Assembly (NCBI RefSeq): GCF_003058325.1
Contig: NZ_CP028843.1
Location: 2,142,001-2,206,000 of the forward strand
Direction: 5' to 3'
DNA from: Methylobacterium currus
GTDB taxonomy: Bacteria; Pseudomonadota; Alphaproteobacteria; Rhizobiales; Beijerinckiaceae
DNA: 64,000 nucleotides
Part shown: piece after piece, positions 33,088 through 42,723 of the stretch
Position numbering within the stretch: the stretch's first letter is position 1
Layout: every line of letters starts with the position of its first letter
Notes under the pieces: generated by a model
Told to the model about the DNA's origin: nothing
What the model saw: the letters and a program-made list of their open reading frames with translations, nothing else
The model's database searches: none
Position numbers and translations under genes: made by a program

Positions 33088-33290
33088 ATCGGGCAAGCGA
33101 CCTGAACCGCCTCATCAAGGTCGCTGATGCCGGCGGCGAACACTCGCACCCGGTGGGCGACACGCTCAAGGTGGCAGATGTAGGTGTCCCCGACTTTGTC
33201 GAACTGCCCGAGGTGGGCGTGGCGAGCGAATGCCTCCGCGTCTCTGGCGGTACGGACGAGCGGCGGCAGGACGAGCTTGCGGTCTGGCAT
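33084..33290 (-). CDS. Truncated HD-domain-like protein
   Basis: A 68-residue protein with RDAEAFARHAHLGQFDKVGD, then TYICHLERVAHRV. This matches the first helices of RelA/SpoT-type HD phosphohydrolases (FA..AH.GQ.DK.G.PY..H..RVA). The protein ends with DEAVQVACPI exactly where family members continue into the metal-binding HD motif (usually WLHDVVEDT). It therefore keeps the first His ligand region but lacks the HD pair and cannot be a complete hydrolase. The coupled downstream gene suggests the short form is stable, not a random break. Confidence 0.55.
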   Translation of the reverse strand: MPDRKLVLPPLVRTARDAEAFARHAHLGQFDKVGDTYICHLERVAHRVRVFAAGISDLDEAVQVACPI

Positions 33291-33311
33291 GGGTCGTTCT
33301 CCGTGTGCCGG

Positions 33312-33424
33312 ACTGTGCCGACTTTTGTGCGGACGCCGTTTTGAGGCGGCGTCCGGCCGTTCGGGGCCCCCGAAGGGGCGTGAGAACGACTGCGGAACGA
33401 ACTGTGCCGAGATTTGTGTCGTCG
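33312..33424. repeat. Direct repeats next to the tRNA junction
   Basis: Two copies of a 24-base sequence, ACTGTGCCGA followed by TTTGTG, start at 33312 and 33401 and agree at about 20 of 24 positions. They flank a hairpin (GCCCC-cgaa-GGGGC near 33365-33379) and lie 70-180 bases from the tRNA 3' end. Position and form suit integrase arm-type or Xis binding sites. No gene is supported in 33291-33495. Confidence 0.4.
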
Positions 33425-33495
33425 GACGATGGCGTCAAATGAGTCCAGAGTCGCTTCTGGCGCCGCCTAATCCTAAGATTTTCCAGTGGTTTAGC

Positions 33496-33570
<75 letters not shown>

Positions 33571-33622
33571 TAAGTGCCTCAAACGTTTGCCGTCACTGGC
33601 AAATCACAGGCGCCAGGGGCGA

Positions 33623-33652
33623 CATAAACAGCGTTTGTGCACGTCCCGTCAA
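33623..33652 (-). promoter_or_regulatory. Promoter of tRNA-Thr
   Basis: Read leftward, TTGACG (33647-33652) is followed after 18 bases by TTTATG (33623-33628). A perfect TTTGCC/GGCAAA inverted repeat (33586-33603) lies in the leader before the mature tRNA and may aid processing or be incidental. Confidence 0.5.
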
Positions 33653-34015
33653 GGCACAAAACTCGGCGCCTCCGACCCTGGCCGCAGTCCAGTGGATACC
33701 GCCGCCGGAAGCTCGCAGATGCGTGGCGTGCCTGATTCTGTGCCTGTCGCTGCGGAGCCTGGACGAGCGAGGCGACGCCACCCGCGCCGGGGCGAAGCGG
33801 GAGCCGATCCCTTCCGCATCGAAAAACCGCGCCGAATGGTGCAGGGCATCGCTCCGGAGCATGCCACCCCGCCGTCGCTGCACTGCAACATCACGTCGCA
33901 GCCTTCGACCTTGGTCCAATCCTGGCACGCGAATCGCTCCGCCCGAGGCGGCGCGAGCGTCCGTCCGGCCTGGATCTCCGCCCGATCCGCTTCCCAAGCG
34001 GCCGATGGAGGTAGC
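33653..34015. other. Gap with no supported gene
   Basis: About 360 bases between the tRNA promoter and the next gene. Open frames occur on both strands, and a leftward stretch near 33800-33960 has a Cys-rich reading (ACQDWTKVEGCDVMLQC) that could be a gene remnant, but there is no convincing start, ribosome site or family match. Nothing else is recognised. Confidence 0.4.
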
Positions 34016-34255
34016 ATGGCGGATTTTCTCACCGTCGCCCTGGTCTGCGCCAGCACCCTGGCGGCGCCGGATTGCTCCCGCGAGACGGCGCTCGACGTGG
34101 CGGTCGCCCCGGCACCGACGCCGATCACCTGCCTGATGCAGGGCGAGACCCTGGCGGCGCAGAGCGGCTTCGTGCGCGGACAAGAGACCTACCTCAAGGT
34201 CGCCTGCGAGCGCCGCCGCACCGCCGCGCTCCGCCCGGAGGCGGAGGCCCGCTGA
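34016..34255 (+). CDS. Small conserved hypothetical protein
   Basis: A 79-residue protein with GGAG six bases before ATG 34016. It starts MADFLTVALVCASTLAAPDC and has CLMQGETLAAQSGFVRGQET and YLKVACER. Three conserved-looking Cys residues and a C-terminal basic end recall small host proteins I associate with Methylobacterium genomes. The function is unknown. A longer upstream frame has no support. Confidence 0.6.
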   Translation: MADFLTVALVCASTLAAPDCSRETALDVAVAPAPTPITCLMQGETLAAQSGFVRGQETYLKVACERRRTAALRPEAEAR

Positions 34256-34398
34256 CGGAGCGAGCAGGCTTCGGGGGATGGATGGACCGGCCGCGCCGGT
34301 TTATGGCCTCGCCTCCCGTTGCGCGTGCGTCGGCGTGGTCCCACCTGGGTTAGACGCGGCCCCGCCTGCGCATTGAGAGAGGAGCGTCCCCCCGCCCC

Positions 34399-35037
34399 AT
34401 GCAGATCGAAGCCGTTCCGCCGCAGACCCATCTGCCGCCCCTCGCCAAGCTCGCCCTGGAGCTCGGCCCCCTCGGGGTGTTCTTCCTCGGCAACGCCTAT
34501 GCCGACCGGTTCGGCTTTGCGGCCGACCAGCGCCTGTTCGTGGCGACCGGGCTGTTCATCGCCGCGACCCTGGTGGCGCTCGCGGTCCACTACGTCTGGG
34601 TGCGACGCCTGCCGATCATGCCGCTCGTCTCCGGCGTGGTGGTGGTGGTGTTCGGCGGCCTGACCCTGCTCCTGCGCGACGAGCTGTTCATCAAGCTCAA
34701 GCCCACCATCGTGAACAGCCTGTTCGGGGCGGTGCTGCTCGGCGGCCTCGCCTTCGGGCGGCCGCTGCTGGCCCTGGTGCTCGACAGCGTGTTCGATCTC
34801 ACCCAGGAGGGCTGGCGCAAGCTGACCTTCCGCTGGGGCCTGTTCTTCTTCGTGCTGGCGGCGCTGAACGAGGTGGTATGGCGCACCCAGACCACGGATT
34901 TCTGGGTCAGCTTCAAGGTGTTCGGCATCATGCCGCTCACCCTCGCCTTCGCCCTCGCCCAGACCCCGCTGCTCCTGCGCCACGAGCGCAAGAAGGACGA
35001 GCGCAAGAAGGACGGGGGCCAATCGGGTCAGGCTTGA
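34399..35037 (+). CDS. yciB: Septation protein A (YciB family)
   Basis: A 212-residue inner-membrane protein with five or six hydrophobic helices. Conserved segments are [51 protein letters not shown] and [14 protein letters not shown], all typical of the YciB/IspZ family linked to cell division and envelope synthesis. The C-terminus has a charged [10 protein letters not shown] tail, longer than usual. It is followed closely by the endonuclease III gene. Confidence 0.9.
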   Translation: MQIEAVPPQTHLPPLAKLALELGPLGVFFLGNAYADRFGFAADQRLFVATGLFIAATLVALAVHYVWVRRLPIMPLVSGVVVVVFGGLTLLLRDELFIKLKPTIVNSLFGAVLLGGLAFGRPLLALVLDSVFDLTQEGWRKLTFRWGLFFFVLAALNEVVWRTQTTDFWVSFKVFGIMPLTLAFALAQTPLLLRHERKKDERKKDGGQSGQA

Positions 35038-35093
35038 GCGGGACGCGGTGCCGCAGCCGGAACGGGCGCCGGGTATCGACGATTCATCCCGTC

Positions 35094-35873
35094 ATGAGCC
35101 CCGCGCCCCCAAACCCACCCAGACAAGACCTCGCCGACAAGGCCCTGACCGAGAAGGCCCTGACCGAGAAGGCCTTGGCCATCCATCGCCGCCTGTGCGG
35201 GGTCTATGGCTGCCCGATCCCGTACTTCCACGATCTGGACCCAGTGAGCGAGCTCGTCTCCTCGCTCCTCTCCCACCGCACCCGCAACGCGGAGTCGGGC
35301 CGGGCGTTCAAGGCCCTGCGGGTGCGCTACCCGGATTGGGACGCGCTCATCGCGGCGCCCACCGCCGAGGTGCAGGAGACGATCGCCGGGGTGACCTGGC
35401 CGGAGCTGAAGGCGCCGCGGATCCAGGCGGTCTTGCGCGCGGTGCGGGAGCGTGCCGGCGGGCTCGATCTCGGTTTCCTGCGGGAGAGGCCGGTGCCGGA
35501 GGCCCGCGCCTGGCTCGAGGCGATCCCCGGCATCGGACCGAAGACCAGCGCGGCGGTGCTGTCGTTCAGCGCCTTGCGGATGCCGGCCTTGCCGGTCGAC
35601 AGCCATCACCACCGCGTGGCCCAGCGTACCGGGCTCATCGGCCCGAAGGTCGATGTCGGGCCCTCCCACGCCATCTTGCGGGCGCAGCTGCCGGCGGAGT
35701 GGGACGCGCAGCACCTCTACGACAACCACGAGGTGCTGATGCTGCACGGCCAGCGCTGCTGCTTCCACCGCAACCCGGGCTGCGGACGATGCGCCGTGCT
35801 CGATCTCTGCCCCACCGGCCAGGCCCGGACGGGGGCCCGCGCCGCACGGGACACGGTGGCGCTGCACCCCTGA
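35094..35873 (+). CDS. Endonuclease III-type DNA glycosylase
   Basis: A 259-residue protein. The helix-hairpin-helix IPGIGPKTSAAVLSF carries Lys150, and PVDSHHHRV carries Asp169, the catalytic pair for base excision with lyase activity. Cys223, Cys230, Cys233 and Cys239 fit the C-x6-C-x2-C-x5-C 4Fe-4S loop. It excises oxidised pyrimidines, or belongs to a related subgroup. The N-terminus has an in-frame 15-base tandem repeat giving KALTEKALTEKALA. The ATG at 35094 follows the septation gene by 56 bases. Confidence 0.85.
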   Translation: MSPAPPNPPRQDLADKALTEKALTEKALAIHRRLCGVYGCPIPYFHDLDPVSELVSSLLSHRTRNAESGRAFKALRVRYPDWDALIAAPTAEVQETIAGVTWPELKAPRIQAVLRAVRERAGGLDLGFLRERPVPEARAWLEAIPGIGPKTSAAVLSFSALRMPALPVDSHHHRVAQRTGLIGPKVDVGPSHAILRAQLPAEWDAQHLYDNHEVLMLHGQRCCFHRNPGCGRCAVLDLCPTGQARTGARAARDTVALHP

Positions 35874-35960
35874 TGCGGCGCGCTTGATTCCCCTCCCGGA
35901 ACGGTCCAGAACGCCGCGCCCGCGGGATTGTGACAGCCCTCGGCCAAGGGACCGATCACG

Positions 35961-37001
35961 ATGCCCGCGTTCAAGGAACTGGTCTTCTCCGGCGTCCAAC
36001 CGACCGGAAACCTGCATCTCGGCAATTATCTGGGCGCGATCAAGCGCTTCGTCGCCATGCAGGCGCAGTTCGAGTGCCTGTACTGCGTCGTCGACCTGCA
36101 CGCGATCACGGTCTGGCAGGACCCGGAAGAGCTGACGCGGCAGATCCGTGAGGTCACCGCGGCCTTCCTGGCGGCGGGCATCGATCCGGCCCGCTCGGTG
36201 GTGTTCAACCAGAGCCAGGTGCCGCAGCACGCCGAACTCGCCTGGATCTTCAACTGCGTCGCCCGCCTCGGCTGGCTCAACCGCATGACGCAGTTCAAGG
36301 AGAAGGCCGGCAAGGACCGCGAGAACGCGAGCGTCGGGCTCTACGATTACCCGGTGCTGATGGCGGCCGACATCCTGGCCTACCGCGCCACCCACGTGCC
36401 GGTGGGCGAGGACCAGAAGCAGCACCTCGAGCTGACCCGCGACATCGCCCAGAAGTTCAACAACGACTTCGCCGGCGCGATCCAGCAGCAGGGCCACGGC
36501 GAGGCGTTCTTCCCCATCACCGAGCCGCTGATCGGCGGGCCCGCCGCCCGGGTGATGAGCTTGCGCGACGGCACCAAGAAGATGTCGAAGTCGGACCCGT
36601 CCGACTATTCGCGCATCAACCTCACCGACGATTCGGACGCCATCGCCCAGAAGGTGCGCAAGGCCAAGACCGACGCCGAGCCCCTCCCCTCCGAGATCGC
36701 CGGCCTCGAGAAGCGGCCGGAGGCCGACAACCTCGTGGGCATCTTCGCGGCGCTCAACGAGGCGAGCCGCGAGGACGTGCTGCGCGAGTATGGCGGCGCC
36801 CAATTCTCCGCCTTCAAGGGCGCGCTGGTCGATCTGGCAGTGGCCAAGCTCGGGCCGATCGGCGCCGAGATGAAGCGCCTCGTCGCCGATCCGGGCCATA
36901 TCGACGCGGTCCTGGCCGACGGCGCCGCACGGGCGGAGGCGATCGCCGCCCCCAACATCGCCGCGGTGAAGGACATCGTCGGCTTCGTGCGCCGGCGCTG
37001 A
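35961..37001 (+). CDS. trpS: Tryptophanyl-tRNA synthetase
   Basis: A 346-residue class I synthetase. TGNLHLGNY (residues 15-23) is the HIGH motif and KKMSKS (206-211) the KMSKS loop. VDLHAIT, the [11 protein letters not shown] block and [20 protein letters not shown] are family hallmarks. It charges tRNA-Trp in the cytoplasm. Length is normal for bacterial TrpS. The start at ATG 35961 is supported by the immediate [12 protein letters not shown] sequence. Confidence 0.97.
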   Translation: MPAFKELVFSGVQPTGNLHLGNYLGAIKRFVAMQAQFECLYCVVDLHAITVWQDPEELTRQIREVTAAFLAAGIDPARSVVFNQSQVPQHAELAWIFNCVARLGWLNRMTQFKEKAGKDRENASVGLYDYPVLMAADILAYRATHVPVGEDQKQHLELTRDIAQKFNNDFAGAIQQQGHGEAFFPITEPLIGGPAARVMSLRDGTKKMSKSDPSDYSRINLTDDSDAIAQKVRKAKTDAEPLPSEIAGLEKRPEADNLVGIFAALNEASREDVLREYGGAQFSAFKGALVDLAVAKLGPIGAEMKRLVADPGHIDAVLADGAARAEAIAAPNIAAVKDIVGFVRRR

Positions 37002-37009
37002 CGGGCGGC

Positions 37010-37888
37010 GTGCGCCACGCCCGCCCCGTGAGACAGGCTTTCACCGCAACGCCGTCCCGCGACTTCGTCCACCTCCGTCGCGACCCGGCGAGCGGCATCG
37101 AGGCGGTGACGGCGCGGTTCCTCGGCCACGCCTACGACATGCATCACCACGACGAGTGGCTGGTCGGCGTGACGCATGAGGGCATCCAGGACTTCTACTG
37201 CCGCGGCGCCCGGCGGCAGAGTACGGCGGGCCGGGTGATCCTGATCGAGCCCGGCGAGCGCCATGACGGGCAGGCGGTCCGGGAGCCGGGCTTCCGCTAC
37301 AGCATGCTGTACCTGCCGCAAGCCTGGCTGCGCGACCGGATGGGCGGCAGCGACGCGCGGATCGGCTTCCGCCGCACCCTCGCCGAGGACCGCGGGTTCG
37401 GCGGGGCGATCCATCGGGCCTGCCGCGCCGTGTTCGGCGCCGCCTCGCCGCTGGTGACCGACGCGGCCCTTGACGCGCTCGCCGGTCCTCTGCGCCGGCA
37501 TCTCGGCGCCGCGGAGCCGAAGCCGCCGCCCGACGGCGATCCGGCGGTCGCCGAGCGGGCGATGGACTTCATCCGGGCGCACGCGGCGACGGCCTTCGGC
37601 CTCGACGCGCTCGCCCGGGCGGCGGGCGCCGCGGACCGGTTCCAGCTCGCCCGCGCCTTTCGCCGACGCTTCGGCACCTCGCCGCATGCCTGCCTGATCG
37701 AGATCCGCCTGGCGCAGGCCCGGGCGCTGCTGCGGGCCGGAATGCCGCCGGCAGAGGCGGCTTCGGCCGCCGGCTTCTCCGACCAGAGCCATCTCGGCCG
37801 CCGGTTCCGGCGGGCCTACGGCCTCACCCCGGCTGTCTACCGGAGCGGGCGCACGAACGTTCCAGACGCCGCCGCCGTGCTCGGCTAG
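37010..37888 (+). CDS. AraC-family regulator
   Basis: A 292-residue protein starting at GTG 37010, eight bases after trpS. Residues 20-105 are an AraC-type cupin sensor (HAYDMHHHDEWLVGVTHEG, GRVILIEPGERHDG). Residues about 185-280 are two helix-turn-helix units (LDALARAAGAADRFQLARAF and AAGFSDQSHLGRRFRRAYGL with TP..YR). The C-terminal neighbour is a DUF2000 gene 32 bases downstream, a pairing seen elsewhere, which suggests it controls that gene. Ligand unknown. Confidence 0.85.
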   Translation: MRHARPVRQAFTATPSRDFVHLRRDPASGIEAVTARFLGHAYDMHHHDEWLVGVTHEGIQDFYCRGARRQSTAGRVILIEPGERHDGQAVREPGFRYSMLYLPQAWLRDRMGGSDARIGFRRTLAEDRGFGGAIHRACRAVFGAASPLVTDAALDALAGPLRRHLGAAEPKPPPDGDPAVAERAMDFIRAHAATAFGLDALARAAGAADRFQLARAFRRRFGTSPHACLIEIRLAQARALLRAGMPPAEAASAAGFSDQSHLGRRFRRAYGLTPAVYRSGRTNVPDAAAVLG

Positions 37889-37920
37889 CCCTGCGGACCA
37901 TCACCCGCAGGGAGACCCCG

Positions 37921-38328
37921 ATGTTCGACACCAAGGTGGCCATCCTGGTCCGCGACGACCTGGCCGTGTGGCAGAAATTGAACGTCACCGCGTTCCTGGC
38001 GACCGGCATCGCTGGCGCCGTGCCGGAGGCGATGGGCGAGCCCTATCGCGATGCCGCGGGCCGCCGCCACGCCCGGCTCCTCGGCCAGCCGATGCTGATC
38101 TTCGCCGCCACCGGCGACGTGCTGCAGCGGGCCTGGCAGCAGGCGATCCAGCGCGACCTCATCCGCAGCGCCTATGTGCGGGCGATGTTCGAGACCGGGC
38201 ACGACGCGGCCAACCGCGAGGTGTTCGCCCGCGAGCCCGCCGACGCGCCGGACCTGGTCGGCCTCGCCCTCCACGGCCCGAAGAAGGACATCGACAAGGC
38301 CACCAAGGGCGCCTCGCTCCATCCCTGA
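37921..38328 (+). CDS. DUF2000 protein
   Basis: A 135-residue protein. KVAILVRDDLAVWQKLNVTA, FLATGI, GEPYRDA.GRRHARLLGQPM and IFAATGDVLQRAW match DUF2000, a family with a peptidyl-tRNA-hydrolase-like (PTH2) fold of uncertain role. Length is normal. It follows the AraC regulator on the same strand and is probably regulated by it. Confidence 0.8.
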   Translation: MFDTKVAILVRDDLAVWQKLNVTAFLATGIAGAVPEAMGEPYRDAAGRRHARLLGQPMLIFAATGDVLQRAWQQAIQRDLIRSAYVRAMFETGHDAANREVFAREPADAPDLVGLALHGPKKDIDKATKGASLHP

Positions 38329-38494
38329 CGGTCGGGCCCGTCTGGGCCTGCGCTGAGACGAGAGAGGGCGCGGGCCGTCAGCCCGCTTGCGGCGGCCGAT
38401 ACGGGGGCCTCGATCTCTCAGGCAAGGACCGGCGGGCGTGGCGGGGGCGGCGCCCGCCCCGCCCTCTCCGGCACGCCCGACATGCGAATTTGCG

Positions 38495-38710
38495 TCAGCG
38501 TGCGGCCTGCGGCGCCGCACCGACGGCTCGCCGCTCCGCCGGCTCGCGCGTGTCGGCCGCCTCCTGCGCCTCGACGCGGCGCTTGAACGCGCCCCAGGCC
38601 ATCAGCGTGCAGCCGCAGCGGTCGCACTGGATCATGGCGTCGTCGGTCAGGTCGGCCGGAAGCCGGACCCCCGGTGAGCCGCAGGACTCGCATCCGAAAC
38701 CGCTGCGCAT
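38495..38710 (-). CDS. Small zinc-ribbon protein
   Basis: A 71-residue protein with two CxxC pairs (Cys7/Cys10 and Cys29/Cys32) as in GCESCGSPG and QCDRCGCTL, typical of a zinc ribbon. The C-terminal half is Glu/Ala/Arg-rich. The function is unknown; small ribbons of this sort can assist transcription or protein binding. It is flanked by short gaps with no other gene (38329-38494 and 38711-38800). Confidence 0.6.
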   Translation of the reverse strand: MRSGFGCESCGSPGVRLPADLTDDAMIQCDRCGCTLMAWGAFKRRVEAQEAADTREPAERRAVGAAPQAAR

Positions 38711-38800
38711 CTCGTGCCTCCCTCGCTCCCGACCTCATTGCGGTTGCGAGCTTAAGCATGCTGCGCTGCACGCGAGATGAACGGAATCGGAGAGTCCGGA

Positions 38801-39187
38801 TTAACGGCCCATCTCCAGCTCGAAGGCCGAGACGACGTGGCGGGGCCAGCGGCCCGGCGCCACGAACACCGCATCGGCCCTGAGCGTCAGGCCGGCGCTC
38901 CAGGGCGCGCGGGCGATCCAGGCCCGGGCGGCCCGGGAAACCAGGCGGCGCTTGCGGGCGTCTATCGCCCCATGGGCCTCCTCCAGGGTCGGCCGGGCCT
39001 TGACCTCCACGAAGGCGACGGTGCTGCCGCGGCGCACGATCAGGTCGATCTCGCCGCCGCCGATCGCGACGCGCCAGGCCAGCGGCCGATAGCCCTTGAG
39101 GAGGAGGGCCAGGACCGCCAGCAGCTCGGCCCGGCGGCCGCGGGCCAGATGGAGCCGGCGGCGCGCCGCCTCACGCGTCGCCGGCAT
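38801..39187 (-). CDS. YraN family (UPF0102) protein
   Basis: A 128-residue protein with [40 protein letters not shown] and KAR, the Asp-(x)n-Glu-x-Lys core of the restriction-endonuclease-like YraN fold. ATG 39187 overlaps the end of rsmI by 17 bases, so the two are coupled. The same neighbours (rsmI, an LpoA-like gene and yraN) occur together in other proteobacteria. The role in cells is not settled. Confidence 0.85.
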   Translation of the reverse strand: MPATREAARRRLHLARGRRAELLAVLALLLKGYRPLAWRVAIGGGEIDLIVRRGSTVAFVEVKARPTLEEAHGAIDARKRRLVSRAARAWIARAPWSAGLTLRADAVFVAPGRWPRHVVSAFELEMGR

Positions 39188-40148
39188 CGTCGGCGCGGCG
39201 GGCGAGGACCAGGGCGCGGGCATAGACCTCGCGCCGCTTCAGGCCGGTCTCGTCGGCGACGAGGCTGGCGGCGTCCTTGATCGAGTGGCGGGCGAGCGCC
39301 GCCTCGAGGCGCGCATCGAGATCGGCGTCGGCTTCCGGTCCCGGCGCGTCCTCGGGCGCGGTGCCGATCACCACCACCACCTCGCCCTTCGGCGGGCCGG
39401 AGGCGGCGTACTCGGCGGCCAGGCCCGCGAGGTCGCCCCGGCGCACGGTCTCGAACAGCTTGGTCAATTCGCGCGCCACCGCGGCGGGCCGCGTGCTCCC
39501 TAAGACCTCGGCGGCGTCGGCCAGCATCTCGGGCAGGCGGTGGGGCGCCTCGAACAGCACCAGGGTGCCGGGCACGCCGGCGAGCACCGCCAGGCGGTTG
39601 CGCCGCGCCCCGCTCTTCTGCGGCAGGAAGCCCTCGAAGAAGAACCGGTCGGTCGGCAGGCCCGCCGCGACGAGCGCCGTGATCGCCGCCGAGGGGCCGG
39701 GGATCGGGGTCACGGCGAGGCCGGCCTCGATCGCAGCCTGGACCAGCTTGAAGCCCGGATCGGAGACCAGGGGCGTGCCGGCATCCGAGACCAGCGCCAG
39801 GGCCTCGCCGTCCTTCATGCGGGCGATCATCCGCTCGCGCACCCCCTCCCCCGAATGCTCGTGGTAGGCGACGAGCGGAGTGGTGATGCCGTAATGGGCG
39901 AGCAGCGTGCGGGTGACGCGGGTATCCTCCGCCAGCACCGCATCGGCGGCGGCGAGCGTCGAGAGCGCCCGGAAGGTCACGTCCTTCAGGTTGCCGATCG
40001 GCGTCGCCACCACGTGCAAGCCGGGGGACAGGGGCTCGGCCTCCGCGGCGAGGCCGAAGGCGGTGTAGACGGCCGGCCCTCGGCCGGTCGCGGCGCGGTC
40101 CGAGGACCGCCGGCGGGAATCGTCGTTGCGCTGGGTCATCGCCGCCAT
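39171..40148 (-). CDS. rsmI: 16S rRNA (cytidine-2'-O)-methyltransferase RsmI
   Basis: A 325-residue protein read leftward. [50 protein letters not shown] and VTPIPGPSA are the diagnostic RsmI/SAM-binding segments, and [13 protein letters not shown] marks the second domain. It methylates C1402 of 16S rRNA with RsmH. The start is taken at 40148 (40139 is an alternative). Divergent from the LpoA-like gene across 155 bases that include a CCGCGCCATGGCGCGG palindrome. Confidence 0.93.
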   Translation of the reverse strand: MAAMTQRNDDSRRRSSDRAATGRGPAVYTAFGLAAEAEPLSPGLHVVATPIGNLKDVTFRALSTLAAADAVLAEDTRVTRTLLAHYGITTPLVAYHEHSGEGVRERMIARMKDGEALALVSDAGTPLVSDPGFKLVQAAIEAGLAVTPIPGPSAAITALVAAGLPTDRFFFEGFLPQKSGARRNRLAVLAGVPGTLVLFEAPHRLPEMLADAAEVLGSTRPAAVARELTKLFETVRRGDLAGLAAEYAASGPPKGEVVVVIGTAPEDAPGPEADADLDARLEAALARHSIKDAASLVADETGLKRREVYARALVLARRADDAGDA

Positions 40149-40303
40149 AGTGCCATGCCCGGCCGGCGCCGCGCCATGGCGCGGCGGAGGGGAGCGGTCG
40201 TTTACTTTTCGGCGGCAGACTTTATTCACCGGGCACGGATGTTGCTGCGAGGTTGCCGGCGCCGATTCGCGGCGCGCGGGAGCCGGACCGGAGGGAGCGG
40301 GCG

Positions 40304-41512
40304 ATGGGGGGCATCGGCCTCGACACTCTGAGGCGTTTCGGGCAGAGCGCCGTCGTGCTCGCGGCCCTGCTCGGGCTTGCCGCCTGCGGCGGGGTCGACA
40401 GCCCTGTCGTCGCCACCCGCTCCACGCCGGTCGAAGCGCCGGCCGGCCCGTCCGGCGGCGGGGCGACGCTCGGCACCGGCAGCGTCACGATCGCGCTGAT
40501 CCTGCCGCTCTCGGGCCCGGGTGCGGCCGTCGGGGCAGCCTTGCGCAACGCGGCCGACCTGGCGCTGCAGGAATCGCAGAGCCCCGACCTGAAGATCCTG
40601 GTGAAGGACGACCGGAGCACGCCGGACGGCGCCCGGGAGGCCGCGGCCGCCGCGCTCGCCGAGGGGGCGGAGCTGGTGATCGGCCCGCTCTTCTCGGCCA
40701 CGGTGCAGTCGGCCGCCGCCACGGTACGGCCGACCGGCAAGCCGGTGATCGCCTTCTCGACCGATGTCAGCGTGGCGGCCCGCGGCGTCTACCTGCTGAG
40801 CTTCCTGCCCCAGACCGAGGTCGACCGGATCATCGACGAGACCACGGCGGCAGGGCGGCGCTCCTTCGCGGCCCTGATCCCGGATTCGATCTACGGCCAC
40901 GCCGTCGAGGCGCAGTTCCGCGAGGCGGTGGCTCGACGCGGCGGCCGCGTGGTGGCGATCGAGCGCTATCCGGCCGGCAACCCGGCCGCTTCGGTCGGGC
41001 GCCTCGCCCCGCTGATCGCCGGCCCGGCGCCGCAGGCCGACGCGCTGTTCGTGCCCGACACACCGGAGGGCCTGAGCGCCGCCGGCGCGGCGCTGACCCG
41101 CGCCGGCTTCAACCCGGCCCGGGTCAAGCCGGTCGGCACCGCGGTGTGGAACGACCCGCGGGTCTTCGCCCTGCCGGCCTTCCAGGGCGGCTGGTTCGCC
41201 GCCGCGGACCCGGCGGGCTTCACCGGCTTCAGCCAGCGCTACCGGGCCCGGTTCGGGACGGATCCGGTGCGGGTCGCGACCTTGTCCTACGACGCCGTGT
41301 CCCTCGCCGCGGCACTCAACCGGCAATACGGGTCGCAGCGCTTCGCCGACACGACCCTCACCAACCCCTCGGGCTTCGCCGGAATCGACGGCACCTTCCG
41401 GTTCCGCCCGGAGGGCACCAGCGACCGGACGCTCGCGGTGTTCGAGATTCGCGGGGGTGCTGCGACGATCGTCAGCCCGGCGCCCCGAGCGCTGGGGCCG
41501 TCGGGAACGTAG
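40304..41512 (+). CDS. Penicillin-binding protein activator (LpoA-like lipoprotein)
   Basis: A 402-residue protein with a lipoprotein signal (LGLAACGG lipobox, Cys about residue 27). The rest is a type-1 periplasmic binding fold: TIALILPLSGPGAAVGAALR, LVIGPLFSATVQ, VIAFSTDVSVA and GFAGIDGTFRFRPEG. Family members in gammaproteobacteria stimulate PBP1a. Here the neighbour set with rsmI and yraN supports the same identity. ATG 40304 is taken because the signal peptide begins there. Stop abuts the hemW stop on the other strand. Confidence 0.8.
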   Translation: MGGIGLDTLRRFGQSAVVLAALLGLAACGGVDSPVVATRSTPVEAPAGPSGGGATLGTGSVTIALILPLSGPGAAVGAALRNAADLALQESQSPDLKILVKDDRSTPDGAREAAAAALAEGAELVIGPLFSATVQSAAATVRPTGKPVIAFSTDVSVAARGVYLLSFLPQTEVDRIIDETTAAGRRSFAALIPDSIYGHAVEAQFREAVARRGGRVVAIERYPAGNPAASVGRLAPLIAGPAPQADALFVPDTPEGLSAAGAALTRAGFNPARVKPVGTAVWNDPRVFALPAFQGGWFAAADPAGFTGFSQRYRARFGTDPVRVATLSYDAVSLAAALNRQYGSQRFADTTLTNPSGFAGIDGTFRFRPEGTSDRTLAVFEIRGGAATIVSPAPRALGPSGT

Positions 41513-42676
41513 TCACGCCGCGAGCTCGGCCACCACGGCGTTGAGCACCGGTGCGCCCTTCGGCGTCGCGGCGAGGCGGTCATCGGACGTGCGCGCGACG
41601 AGCCCGGCCGCGATCAGGCCGGCAATGCGGTCCGGATCGAGGGGCCGGCCTGCGAGCGCCGCGTAGCGGGCGGGGTCGATGCCCTCGCGCAGGCGCAGGC
41701 CCATCATCAGGAACTCGTCGGCCTGGTCGCCCGGGCTCAGGGCTTCCGTGTCGACGATGCCATGGCCCTCGCCCTCGGCCCGGGCGAGCCAGGCCTCCGG
41801 GTTGCGCTCGGTCGCGGTGCCGGTGCGCCCCGCGGGCAGGACGAGGCGGCCATGGGCGCCGGGGCCGATGCCCGCATACTCGCCGTAGCGCCAGTAGAGC
41901 AGGTTGTGGCGCGACTCGGCGCCGGGCCGGGCGTGGTTCGAGATCTCGTAGGCCGGCAGGCCGGCGGCCGCGCAGACCTCCTGGGTCACGTCGTAGAGGG
42001 TGCGGGCGGTGTCGTCGTCCGGCACGGTCAGCTTGCCGGCGGCGGCCAGCCCGTAGAACGGCGTCCCCTCCTCGATGGTGAGCTGGTAGAGCGAGAGGTG
42101 CTCGGCCGCCCGGGCGATCGCCTCGCGCAGCTCCGCCGCCCAGGCCTCGGGCGTCTGGTCGGGGCGCGCGTAGATCAGGTCGAAGGACGTGCGCTCGAAA
42201 TGGGCGGCTGCGGTCTCCACCGCCCGCATCGCCTCCGCGGTGCTGTGCAGCCGGCCGAGCTTCTTCAGCGAGGCGTCGTCGAGGGCCTGGACGCCCAGCG
42301 AGACGCGGTTGACCCCCGCCGCCCGGTAGCCGCGGAACCGGCCGGCCTCGACGCTGGTCGGGTTGGCCTCCAGCGTCACCTCGACGTCCGGCGACACGCT
42401 CCAGGCCCCCGCCACCGCGTCGAGGAGCGCCCCCACCGTCGCGGGCTCCATCAGCGAAGGCGTGCCGCCGCCGAGGAAGATGCTGGTGACGGTCCGCCCC
42501 GGCGCCAGGGTCGCCGCGTGGGCGATCTCCCGCGCGAAGGCGGCCCGCCACCGCGCCTGGTCGAGGCGACCGTGGCGGACATGGCTGTTGAAGTCGCAAT
42601 AGGGGCACTTCGCGGCGCAGAAGGGCCAATGCAGGTAGACCCCGAAGCCGACGTCCCGGGTCGGATGATCGATCAT
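41513..42676 (-). CDS. hemW: Heme chaperone HemW (radical SAM)
   Basis: A 387-residue protein with FGVYLHWPFCAAKCPYCDFN near the start, giving the C-x3-C-x2-C cluster (Cys20, Cys24, Cys27) plus the HemW-specific extra Cys-free layout. IFLGGGTPSLM, LEANPTSVE and NRVSLGVQALDD follow the radical SAM core. HemW delivers heme to respiratory enzymes and was once called CPO-like. Start ATG 42676. It converges with the activator gene with no space between stops. Confidence 0.9.
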   Translation of the reverse strand: MIDHPTRDVGFGVYLHWPFCAAKCPYCDFNSHVRHGRLDQARWRAAFAREIAHAATLAPGRTVTSIFLGGGTPSLMEPATVGALLDAVAGAWSVSPDVEVTLEANPTSVEAGRFRGYRAAGVNRVSLGVQALDDASLKKLGRLHSTAEAMRAVETAAAHFERTSFDLIYARPDQTPEAWAAELREAIARAAEHLSLYQLTIEEGTPFYGLAAAGKLTVPDDDTARTLYDVTQEVCAAAGLPAYEISNHARPGAESRHNLLYWRYGEYAGIGPGAHGRLVLPAGRTGTATERNPEAWLARAEGEGHGIVDTEALSPGDQADEFLMMGLRLREGIDPARYAALAGRPLDPDRIAGLIAAGLVARTSDDRLAATPKGAPVLNAVVAELAA

Positions 42677-42723
42677 CCGGCGGATGTGCCGACCTTGAGG
42701 CCGCGACGCAAGGGGCTGCGGCC

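Noticed and set aside
33593..34183. Leftward frames before the 34016 gene with a Cys-rich stretch
   Set aside because: No ribosome site, no family match, and overlap with a better rightward gene; may be a remnant but not called.
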